The notes under the pieces: model-generated
The model's database searches: none
The model's input: the letters and a program-made list of their open reading frames with translations, nothing else
What the model was told of the DNA's origin: nothing
Made by a program: the position numbers and the translations under genes
In this document: positions 1 through 5,941 of the stretch, piece after piece
Position numbering within the stretch: position 1 is the stretch's first letter
Layout of the letters: every line of letters starts with the position of its first letter
NCBI GenBank assembly: GCA_023247835.1
Contig: JAHFFU010000039.1
Span: forward strand, 1 to 7,883
Origin: Candidatus Bathyarchaeota archaeon
Lineage (GTDB): Archaea > Thermoproteota > Bathyarchaeia > 40CM-2-53-6 > FEN-987
DNA: 7,883 nucleotides
Reading direction: 5' to 3'

Positions 1-1
1 A

Positions 2-526
2 AGCCTCGCAGGCCTGGGGGACATAGTTTCAGGGGCTAGGGCAGGGCAGATACTGAGCTTCGCAATTATCGGTTACCTGATCTTAAGAGCAATAGTCAGT
101 AAAAGGACGCCGCTAGAGAAGATCCTTCTCTCTTGGTTCGCGTGGTACGGAGCAATTTACCTGTTCGATCCCCAGATGTTTATCCAGCTTTTCCCCGTAG
201 TAGTTTTGGCTCCCAACTTCAACTTCCTCTTCTACAGGATTGCGGACGTCCTGAACTCGTTCATAATCCTGTTTTATTTCATAGGAGGAAGCCACCCAGA
301 GTTTCCAAGATACCTCACCGACCAGCTGACCCCATTCGGTCTCATCAACATGTCAGCGGCCTTGCGGCAACTCATATTCCTGGCGGGGTATTTCGTGTGC
401 TTTAACCCGAAGCTACAGAAACCACTGAAACGCATTGCCGCCATGTTGGCCGCGCCTTTATTGAAGCTCGGCTCGTTTTTAGCTGATCTCATGTCCGGTA
501 TGCTTGAGCCTGTGATCAAAGCTTAG
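2..526 (+). CDS. Multi-pass membrane protein, C-terminal part (possible GT-C type glycosyltransferase); 5' truncated
   Basis: The reading frame is open from the first bases of the window to a TAG at 524-526, so this is the last 174 residues of a longer membrane protein. An internal ATG at 176 exists, but the 58 codons upstream of it are equally membrane-like, so it is not the true start. I see about four to five hydrophobic stretches (roughly residues 16-33, 41-55, 58-68, 83-99 and 121-136), then a basic and amphipathic tail. The stretch WYGAIYLFDPQ followed by LFPVVVLAP resembles the 'PQ...lwllP' pattern I associate with polytopic archaeal GT-C glycosyltransferases. That resemblance is weak and comes from memory. 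The location beside two lipid-carrier glycosyltransferases and an epimerase fits such a role. It ends 11 bases inside the convergent GT2 gene. Membrane location is well supported; enzyme function is inference. Confidence 0.6.
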   Translation, partial: SLAGLGDIVSGARAGQILSFAIIGYLILRAIVSKRTPLEKILLSWFAWYGAIYLFDPQMFIQLFPVVVLAPNFNFLFYRIADVLNSFIILFYFIGGSHPEFPRYLTDQLTPFGLINMSAALRQLIFLAGYFVCFNPKLQKPLKRIAAMLAAPLLKLGSFLADLMSGMLEPVIKA

Positions 527-1250
527 GTTTAGAACTGAGTTTAGCCAAGTCTGCAAGCATCCTTAATGACTGCCTACCCAGGCTCAATTTTGACTTTCCA
601 ATCACCCGGTCCCTGAATACAATTGGAATCTCAGTCGTTCTGTATCCCTTCCAGCAAGCCTTGACGACAAATTCCATGAAGAACGAATTTCCTTTCGACT
701 CTGTTTCAACCTCCTGTGCGACCTCTCGTCGGAAAGCGCGTAACGCAGTCGTGAAGTCGTGTACCGGCACCCTTGAGAGTAGGAAAATGAGGACGTTTCC
801 CAGTCTGCTGGCTATGTTCTTCTTCAAGGATTGGAAGGATTTCACCTCGTATTGGCCACCCTTAATGTAGCGGGAGCCCACTACCAAGTCGTACCCATCA
901 TTGATCTTAGCCACGAATCGGGGGATGTCATAGGGGCTGTGAGAGAAGTCAGCATCCATCCCAACTATGATGCCTCCCTTAGCAAATTTGTATCCGTCGG
1001 CGTGTGCGGAACCCGGTCCCATCTTTGCGGGGCGCCAAAGAAGTCGAACATTGCCATATTTCTTAGCGAGTACTCTTACTAAATCAGAAGTTCCATCGGG
1101 CGAATTATCATCCACAACAATGATTTCGGCTCTGATCTTGTTTCGTTTCAAGATGCTTTCAATAATTGGAACCAAATTAGACAAGTTTTCACGCTCGTTG
1201 TAAGTTGAGAGGACTACAGAGACCAGTTTTGTGCGGGTTCGAGCCTGCAT
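516..1250 (-). CDS. Family 2 glycosyltransferase, dolichol-phosphate mannose synthase (DPM1)-like
   Basis: This is a soluble GT-A fold enzyme of 244 residues. It is expected to move a sugar, mannose in the best known members, from a nucleotide sugar to a polyprenyl phosphate at the cytosolic membrane face. Visible motifs in order are VSVVLSTYNE (10-19), VVDDNSPDGT (45-54), DADFSHSP (99-106, the metal-binding DxD), GSRY (125-128), DFTTALRAFRR (165-175) and FRDRVIGKSKL (212-222). The length matches single-domain DPM1 proteins. There is no C-terminal membrane anchor, unlike the two-domain archaeal forms. The acceptor-site motif reads TTAL where DPM enzymes usually have TSG(F/Y), so the sugar or lipid may differ. 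I chose the ATG at 1250; a GTG at 1265 adds five residues and cannot be excluded. It is divergent from the epimerase gene and convergent with the membrane protein, which it overlaps by 11 bases. Confidence 0.9.
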   Translation of the reverse strand: MQARTRTKLVSVVLSTYNERENLSNLVPIIESILKRNKIRAEIIVVDDNSPDGTSDLVRVLAKKYGNVRLLWRPAKMGPGSAHADGYKFAKGGIIVGMDADFSHSPYDIPRFVAKINDGYDLVVGSRYIKGGQYEVKSFQSLKKNIASRLGNVLIFLLSRVPVHDFTTALRAFRREVAQEVETESKGNSFFMEFVVKACWKGYRTTEIPIVFRDRVIGKSKLSLGRQSLRMLADLAKLSSKPKL

Positions 1251-1265
1251 CGATCTTCTAGCCAC

Positions 1266-1351
1266 AATGGTGATTAGGGCTGCCTTCTACCTTTATCGAT
1301 TTAATTCCAACCGTAATATGATTAGCTGTATCACGGGCTCGGCGAACATTC
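1266..1351. promoter_or_regulatory. Divergent intergenic region with TATA-like elements for both flanking genes
   Basis: These 86-101 bases separate the divergent starts of the DPM-like gene and the epimerase gene. The region is more AT-rich than its surroundings. On the minus strand AATTAAATCGATAAAG lies near 1293-1308, placed so that a TATA box would start transcription near 1275. On the plus strand TTTATCGATTTAATT (1292-1306) and GTAATATGATTA (1313-1324) are candidates for the epimerase gene. Neither start codon has a convincing Shine-Dalgarno sequence, so short or absent leaders are plausible. The exact boxes are a guess; the divergent layout is seen directly. Confidence 0.4.
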
Positions 1352-2305
1352 ATGAAAGTTCTCGTGACTGGTGGGGCCGGTTTCATCGGGAGCCATCTTG
1401 TTGACGCTTTGATGGATCATGGTGACGACGTCGTTGTTCTTGATAATCTTAGTAGTGGTCGCCTGGATAATCTGCGGCAGTCGCTCGAGAAGCCTAAGTT
1501 CAAGTTCGTCAGAGGGGACCTGAAAAGCTTCGAAGGATGGAAGGAAGCATTGGACGGAGTGAGGTTGGTCTATCATTTTGCCGCAAACCCCGAGGTACGC
1601 GTAGGCGAAGTTGAACCTTCCTTGCATTTTCAAGAGAATCTTGTTGCGACCTTCAAGCTGCTTGAGGCATTGCGGAGGAGTCCGGCAACGAAGAATATCG
1701 TGTTCGCTTCCACGTCGACAGTGTACGGAGAAGCATCCCAGCAGCCCACACCGGAGGACTATGGGCCGCTTCTACCAATTTCCACGTACGGTGCTTCTAA
1801 GCTAGGCTGTGAGGTCCTGCTCAGTTCCTACGCATACACACATGGGATGCGTGCCCTGATCTTGCGCTTGGGCAACTGCGTAGGTTCACGAGCACGACAC
1901 GGAGTGCTAGTGGATTTCATTAGAAAACTAAGAGCAGATCCCAAGGCGCTGGAGATTTTGGGTGACGGGACCCAGAAGAAGTCCTACGTCCACATTGAAG
2001 ACTGCGTCAACGCGACCCTGCTCGCCAAAGATCACTTACTCACCTCGCAACAGCACGTTGACCTTTACAACCTGAGCTCCTCGGACCAAATTAGTGTAAT
2101 GCGGATTGCCGAGATAGCGGCGGAGGAGATGGGGCTTCGCGGGGTGAAAATGAACTTTACGGGAGGCGTTGACGGTGGACGGGGCTGGTTTGGTGACGTC
2201 AAGCTTATGCATCTTTCAATCGAAAAGCTGCAAAAGTTAGGTTGGACCCCCAAACTGGGTAGCGAAGGAGCAATGCGTAGGGCCGCAAGGGAGCTTCTGG
2301 CCTAG
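1352..2305 (+). CDS. NAD-dependent nucleotide-sugar epimerase/dehydratase, extended SDR (GalE-like)
   Basis: A complete 317-residue extended short-chain dehydrogenase/reductase, most like UDP-glucose 4-epimerases and related nucleotide-sugar enzymes. It has the N-terminal Rossmann glycine motif GGAGFIGS (7-14) and an acidic residue closing the second strand (VVVLDNLSSG, D31), which indicates NAD(H). It also has HFAANPEV (75-82), the FASTSTVYGE segment (118-127) with the catalytic Ser/Thr, the YGASK pair (Y146, K150), LRLGNCVG (171-178), and the sugar-nucleotide-side motif GDGTQKKSYVHIEDC (204-218). The family changes the stereochemistry of UDP-activated hexoses to make precursors for glycans. 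Epimerase and dehydratase activities cannot be told apart by eye. It begins with ATG and has no clear Shine-Dalgarno. It is followed after 43 bases by a GT2 gene on the same strand, which suggests that they supply and use the same sugar. Confidence 0.92.
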   Translation: MKVLVTGGAGFIGSHLVDALMDHGDDVVVLDNLSSGRLDNLRQSLEKPKFKFVRGDLKSFEGWKEALDGVRLVYHFAANPEVRVGEVEPSLHFQENLVATFKLLEALRRSPATKNIVFASTSTVYGEASQQPTPEDYGPLLPISTYGASKLGCEVLLSSYAYTHGMRALILRLGNCVGSRARHGVLVDFIRKLRADPKALEILGDGTQKKSYVHIEDCVNATLLAKDHLLTSQQHVDLYNLSSSDQISVMRIAEIAAEEMGLRGVKMNFTGGVDGGRGWFGDVKLMHLSIEKLQKLGWTPKLGSEGAMRRAARELLA

Positions 2306-2338
2306 TGCATCCGAACCTGCAGCCACGCGCCGGAAGCT

Positions 2339-2342
2339 GAGG
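2339..2342 (+). promoter_or_regulatory. Shine-Dalgarno-like GAGG that supports a TTG start
   Basis: GAGG lies six bases before the TTG at 2349. No in-frame ATG occurs near the conserved N-terminus (residues 7-15 already belong to the first strand of the GT-A fold), so this site decides the start of the second GT2 gene. Confidence 0.5.
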
Positions 2343-2348
2343 CTAAAA

Positions 2349-3080
2349 TTGCAGAATCCACCTTTACGGCTCATTGTTACGCTCCCCGTCTACAAGGACG
2401 CGCAATTCCTCGAAAAAACCTCCGAGGCCCTCGAACAGGTCACAAAGGCCATTGCAAATGACTTCACGCTCCTAATTGCCGAAGACGGTTCAAACTCTTC
2501 AGACATAGTTGAGCGACTCAGAAGCAAGTACCAAAACATCGTCTACTTTCAGAACGATCGAAGGTTGGGTAGGGGAAAGGCATTGAGAGAGGCCTGGAAG
2601 AAAGTGCAAGGAGATGTGTATGTCTACATAGACGCTGATTTAGCGACAGACCTCATCAAGCTTGACGCCTACAAGAACCTGATAGAGGAACAAAGAGACT
2701 TTGACCTGGTTACTGGATCAAGGTATCTTCGAGCTTCGGCGACCACTAGGCCCTGGCTTCGGAAAACCGCATCAGTCCTATACAACTGGTGGGTACGGAT
2801 ACTCTTCCGGACGGGAGTTCATGATCATCAGTGCGGATTCAAGTCCCTTTCACGGAAGCTCGTCGAGCGCTTAGCCGTGGAAGCCAAGAGCGACTCTTGG
2901 TTCTGGGACACTGAAATAATTGTTCTAGCTACGAAATTGGGGTTTAAGGTAAAGGAGATTCCAGTCTGCTGGGCCGAGAAGAAGGGAAACAGGACTCCAA
3001 TCAGACGCCTTGCAAAAGATGTATGGCTCCATGGGACAGGGCTACTGGGGCTCCTTCAAAGAGTATATTTCGCCAAATAG
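2349..3080 (+). CDS. Family 2 glycosyltransferase, dolichyl-phosphate glucose synthase (ALG5/DPG)-like
   Basis: A complete 243-residue GT2 enzyme with a TTG start. Motifs are LPVYKD (12-17), AEDGSNSSD (44-52, replacing the usual DDGS), RRLGRGKALREAW (71-83), YIDADLATD (93-101, the DxD metal site), VTGSRY (121-126), HDHQCGFKSLSR (158-169) and SWFWDTEII (183-191). The last two are hallmarks of the branch containing dolichyl-phosphate beta-glucosyltransferase and its archaeal relatives. The expected reaction is transfer of a hexose from a UDP-sugar to a polyprenyl phosphate on the cytosolic side. The C-terminal region has a short hydrophobic helix near 226-242 but no true membrane anchor. It lies 43 bases after the epimerase gene, probably in one operon. 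It is a different subfamily from the minus-strand GT2 in this window, so the locus may load two sugars. The exact donor is not known. Confidence 0.9.
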   Translation: MQNPPLRLIVTLPVYKDAQFLEKTSEALEQVTKAIANDFTLLIAEDGSNSSDIVERLRSKYQNIVYFQNDRRLGRGKALREAWKKVQGDVYVYIDADLATDLIKLDAYKNLIEEQRDFDLVTGSRYLRASATTRPWLRKTASVLYNWWVRILFRTGVHDHQCGFKSLSRKLVERLAVEAKSDSWFWDTEIIVLATKLGFKVKEIPVCWAEKKGNRTPIRRLAKDVWLHGTGLLGLLQRVYFAK

Positions 3081-3140
3081 GTTTCCTTAACTTCAGGAGT
3101 AAACTTCGATTCAGCAAAACTCCCTCAGGCTGTGTTTCGG

Positions 3141-4796
3141 ATGACCATGATAACGGAGCTAAGCGAAATCGTCTCGGGCAAAATGGACGAGCTAGCTCCG
3201 TCGGCTCAACGGGTTGCGATATGCGAATATGGCCCCGCCGTTTACGCCAGACTTGGTTCATACAAAGGTCTGGACGTTCTGGTTGTATGCGAAGGCTACG
3301 CAAACGGATTGCGGGCTCATCTAAGGGTCATCGAGGGATATGAGATCCGGTTTCTAATCGCAGATCGAAATCTGTTGGAGTCGGACGTGATGCGGGGAAC
3401 GCTCGGTGATTCCCTCACCGAGAAGTTCCTTTACCCCTACCGTTCCCTAGCAAACGGCGAATACTTGGAAACACTCAGCAGCCAAGTCAGGGCACGTGTC
3501 GTAAGAGAGGAAACCCGGGACCTTGTGCTAGAGTACGGTGAGATGTGCCGGGGTTTAGTTGCTAAGCCAGAGTTCTTCGGCATGTCGCGAATGAGGAAGC
3601 AAGCACGTGCCTTCATTCCAAGCATGGCCGATTATTTGCGGTTTCTGGAACCTTCGGTTCGCCAGCAGAACATCTCAATCCTGCGCGAATCCTTCAAAAC
3701 AGCGATTTCAGCGATGAAGGGTGATGAAGTTGAGCTTGATGGTGACTACGTCACCTTCCAAGACAGTGCTATCGACAAATGGCTGAAGGACAGAGCTTCA
3801 GAACAGGCAGTCAACATACTCCGACAGAGCCAAAGGGCCTTCTACTCCTACCTTACAAAGGGACGTGCGATTTACCTTAGCTTGGATCTTCTCGCCCGTG
3901 AGCTCAGCGGGCCCCTGAGGCTTGGGTTGGATCCGGCACTAGCTGGGAGGAAGCCTGAGAACCCGAAAGATTACCTTTTCCTCCGAACCTCAGAGGGCTT
4001 CGCTTCCTTCAACGAGCGAGCTTCGCTGGAGGACATCGTTGCAAAGCTGCGACCCGGCCGTCCCATAACGATTTCACCGCTTGCAGGAGTTCTAAACGAA
4101 GTTTTCCTAGTGACAGCAGGAAAGGAACAATTCGTCGCAAAGAAGTTCACAGACTGGCATGGCTTCAAGTGGTTCACTCTAAACCTGGTTTCCTTCGGCA
4201 GCAAAGTTTTCGCAGTATCAGGAAAGGCCAGGATGACCAACGAATATGGAATCAATCGCTATTTGGCCAAGAAGGGATTGAGTGTTCCACATGTAATTCA
4301 TGTGAACCTGAAGCAACGAATTTTAGTCGAGAAATACGTGCCGGGTACTGGATTGAACGATTTCATGACACAAACCGTCAATCAAAGCACGTTGACCGAT
4401 TCACAATATACACTCGCTGCATCCCTAGGGGAGACCTTGGCCCGAATACACAGCGTCGGCGTCTCAGTAGGAGATGCCAAGCCGGAGAACTTTGTAGCAA
4501 GGGACGGGGAAATCTTCACGGTGGACCTTGAGCAAGCACGCAAGCGTGGAGATTATGCATGGGACATAGCCGAGTTGCTCTTCTACACTGGACATTACAG
4601 TGCCAGTCCAACCCCAACTCGAGGCTTAACCGCGATCATTGAAGCATTTGCGGGAGGATACTTGCGCAAAGGTCACGCAGCAGAACTGAAACAGGCGGCT
4701 GGCGTGAGGTATGCAAAGGCATTCTCTTTCTGGACGCCGGCGCCGATCATTCTCGATATATCGAAGACACTTCACGAGGCCAGCCGGACAGGTTGA
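3141..4796 (+). CDS. Fusion protein: degenerate nucleotidyltransferase-like domain, helical region, Bud32/RIO-like kinase domain
   Basis: A 551-residue protein from the ATG at 3141; a GTG at 3132 adds three residues and an ATG lies at 3147. No strong Shine-Dalgarno is visible. Residues 24-110 fit a nucleotidyltransferase fold: EYGPAVYARL (29-38) then GLDVLVV (43-49) has the exact spacing of the GS...DxD signature. However, the Ser is replaced by Pro32 and the first Asp by Gly43, leaving only Asp45 and a later IADRN (73-77), so this part is probably inactive. Residues 115-295 look mainly helical. Residues 305-548 are kinase-like: VAKK (332-335, ATP lysine), NEYGINRYL (367-375, helix-C Glu368), hinge LVEKYVPG (395-402), GDAKPEN (444-450, catalytic Asp445 and Asn450), VDLEQA (461-466, DFG-like Asp462) and DYAWDIAELL (471-480). 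This resembles Bud32/RIO and lipopolysaccharide-kinase-like enzymes. The substrate is unknown. Its TGA overlaps the next start. Confidence 0.75.
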   Translation: MTMITELSEIVSGKMDELAPSAQRVAICEYGPAVYARLGSYKGLDVLVVCEGYANGLRAHLRVIEGYEIRFLIADRNLLESDVMRGTLGDSLTEKFLYPYRSLANGEYLETLSSQVRARVVREETRDLVLEYGEMCRGLVAKPEFFGMSRMRKQARAFIPSMADYLRFLEPSVRQQNISILRESFKTAISAMKGDEVELDGDYVTFQDSAIDKWLKDRASEQAVNILRQSQRAFYSYLTKGRAIYLSLDLLARELSGPLRLGLDPALAGRKPENPKDYLFLRTSEGFASFNERASLEDIVAKLRPGRPITISPLAGVLNEVFLVTAGKEQFVAKKFTDWHGFKWFTLNLVSFGSKVFAVSGKARMTNEYGINRYLAKKGLSVPHVIHVNLKQRILVEKYVPGTGLNDFMTQTVNQSTLTDSQYTLAASLGETLARIHSVGVSVGDAKPENFVARDGEIFTVDLEQARKRGDYAWDIAELLFYTGHYSASPTPTRGLTAIIEAFAGGYLRKGHAAELKQAAGVRYAKAFSFWTPAPIILDISKTLHEASRTG

Positions 4797-5425
4797 ACCG
4801 CTCTATTCGGTTAGTCGTCTTCGACTTAGACGGAACTCTAACGCCCGTGGAGAGCCTGTGGCGGTACATGCACGACGCCTTCGGTACGTGGGACCGCGGC
4901 AAGATTGCGGCCCTCAAGTACAGGCGCGGCGAAATATCTTACAAGCAATGGGCTGAAACTGACGCGGGGTACTGGGCGGGAACGCCGCTTTCGCAAGTTA
5001 CGAAATTGCTTGAGCAGATACCGTATACTAAAGGAGCAAGGGAAGTCTTTGACGAACTAAAACGGCGGAAAGTAAAGACTGCCATTGTGAGTGCCGGCCT
5101 GTCACTCTTAGCGAATAAAGTTGCAGGGGATCTCGGGGCTGACGTGACACTTTCAAATGAACTTGAGACCAACGACGGCCGGTTGACGGGAGGGATTACG
5201 GTAAAGGTTGCCGTTAACAACAAGAAGGAAATCATAGAGCAAATTGCTGCCCAACTCAAGATGCCCCTAAACGAAGTCGCCCTCGTGGGCGACCAAGCCT
5301 TTGATCTACCTCATACTGAGTGCTTGAGAATCGCCTTCAAACCAAAGGATGAAGTTGCAAGGCGCGAAGCCGACTTCATTGTCGAGGATGATGACTTAAA
5401 CAGAATCCTTCAATACCTTATCTAA
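4793..5425 (+). CDS. HAD-superfamily phosphatase, SerB-like subfamily I; substrate uncertain
   Basis: A 210-residue HAD hydrolase with a TTG start that overlaps the kinase stop as TTGA, which suggests translational coupling. Motif I is FDLDGTLT with nucleophile Asp11 and acid/base Asp13. Motif II is IVSAG with Ser100, motif III lysine is Lys144 or Lys145, and motif IV is VGDQAFDL with Asp167 and Asp171. The helical cap inserted after motif I (about 18-80) places it with phosphoserine-phosphatase-like enzymes, and Glu20 sits where SerB has its cap glutamate. However, motif IV lacks the usual Gly and Asn of GDGxND (Gln168 and Phe170 instead). The cap arginine that grips phosphoserine in Methanocaldococcus SerB appears to be absent (Asp57 region). 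I therefore call it a phosphatase of this fold and do not assign serine biosynthesis. Its pairing with the kinase suggests opposing or sequential phosphate chemistry, which is inference. Confidence 0.85.
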   Translation: MNRSIRLVVFDLDGTLTPVESLWRYMHDAFGTWDRGKIAALKYRRGEISYKQWAETDAGYWAGTPLSQVTKLLEQIPYTKGAREVFDELKRRKVKTAIVSAGLSLLANKVAGDLGADVTLSNELETNDGRLTGGITVKVAVNNKKEIIEQIAAQLKMPLNEVALVGDQAFDLPHTECLRIAFKPKDEVARREADFIVEDDDLNRILQYLI

Positions 5426-5438
5426 CGAGCCTGCGTAA

Positions 5439-5451
5439 ACGGCTAAGCCGT
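5439..5451. repeat. Perfect 6+1+6 palindrome ACGGCT-A-AGCCGT
   Basis: It lies in the 50 bases between the HAD phosphatase stop and the next gene. As RNA it could form only a four-pair stem with a five-base loop, and no T-run follows, so it is not a convincing terminator. It could be a protein-binding half-site pair or chance. Confidence 0.3.
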
Positions 5452-5475
5452 CAGAGAGCATCGAGGACACAATCC

Positions 5476-5922
5476 TTGCCCGCAGTCGAGGAAGCATTCA
5501 ATTGCAGCGGGGTGACTGGTTCCGTCAGCCTCTACCGTGACAGAATGGTCATTAACAGCAAATGGGGAGTTTCCAAATCCTATCAACTTCCCCTCAAACG
5601 ATTGCACGCGGTTGTGATTGAGCGTAAGAGTGTAATTCCCTTCGCGACCCTGACTATATTGGCCGCAGCTATGACTATAGTAATCAGGTACAACAAGCTC
5701 TGGTTTCTAGTCGACCTTGCGCCAAAAAACGCAGGGACTGTGAGCGCAGTCGCACTTTTCGCAACTGTCGTTTTCGTGTTTCCTACCTTCATCCGCACCC
5801 TATTCGTAAGCGTAACCATTACCTGGGACGGCGATCCTACAACATTTCGTGTGGGCTTCGTACCCGTTCGGCCAGGAAAGAGGTTGGCGAAGAAGTTTCA
5901 AGAATTGTCGGCATGGGGCTGA
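5476..5922 (+). CDS. Small two-TM membrane protein of PH-domain-like layout, function unknown
   Basis: A 148-residue protein starting at TTG 5476, with GAGG nine bases upstream (5463-5466); an internal GTG at 5512 is an alternative. The N-terminal part (11-50) reads as short beta strands: TGSVSLYRDRMVINSKW, then a YQLPLKRLHAVVIERK stretch. A hydrophobic helix follows at about 52-70, a short loop with charged residues, a second helix at about 86-112, then two more strands (VTITWDGD, FRVGFVPV) and a basic tail (RPGKRLAKKFQEL). Strand-rich ends around a hairpin of two membrane helices recall bacterial and archaeal PH-like (bPH) membrane proteins. I do not recognise a named family, and the resemblance is structural guesswork. 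It sits between the HAD phosphatase and trmI on the same strand with gaps of 50 and 19 bases, so it is probably co-transcribed. Confidence 0.65.
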   Translation: MPAVEEAFNCSGVTGSVSLYRDRMVINSKWGVSKSYQLPLKRLHAVVIERKSVIPFATLTILAAAMTIVIRYNKLWFLVDLAPKNAGTVSAVALFATVVFVFPTFIRTLFVSVTITWDGDPTTFRVGFVPVRPGKRLAKKFQELSAWG

Positions 5923-5941
5923 GCTCTGGCATTTGGATGGC

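Noticed and set aside
176..178. ATG at 176 as start of the first membrane protein
   Set aside because: The frame stays open to the window edge and the upstream codons continue the same hydrophobic, membrane-type sequence, so the gene is truncated rather than starting here.
3096..3123. GGAGT ... ACTCC inverted repeat between the second GT2 and the kinase fusion
   Set aside because: Only five pairs with an 18-base loop and no T-run; too weak to call a terminator or operator. The AGGAG inside it is also too far from any start to act as a ribosome binding site.
3001..3303. Minus-strand open frame across the end of the second GT2 and the start of the kinase fusion
   Set aside because: It lies opposite two well supported genes, has low-complexity Arg/Pro-rich content and no recognisable motif; it is a shadow.
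4939..5259. Minus-strand open frame opposite the HAD phosphatase
   Set aside because: Ser-rich shadow of a gene with clear HAD motifs; no motif of its own.
5849..5941. N-terminal extension of the TrmI frame to an ATG at 5849
   Set aside because: The extra 31 residues overlap the upstream gene by 74 bases and do not resemble the TrmI N-terminus; the GTG at 5942 gives MIAEG exactly where the family begins.
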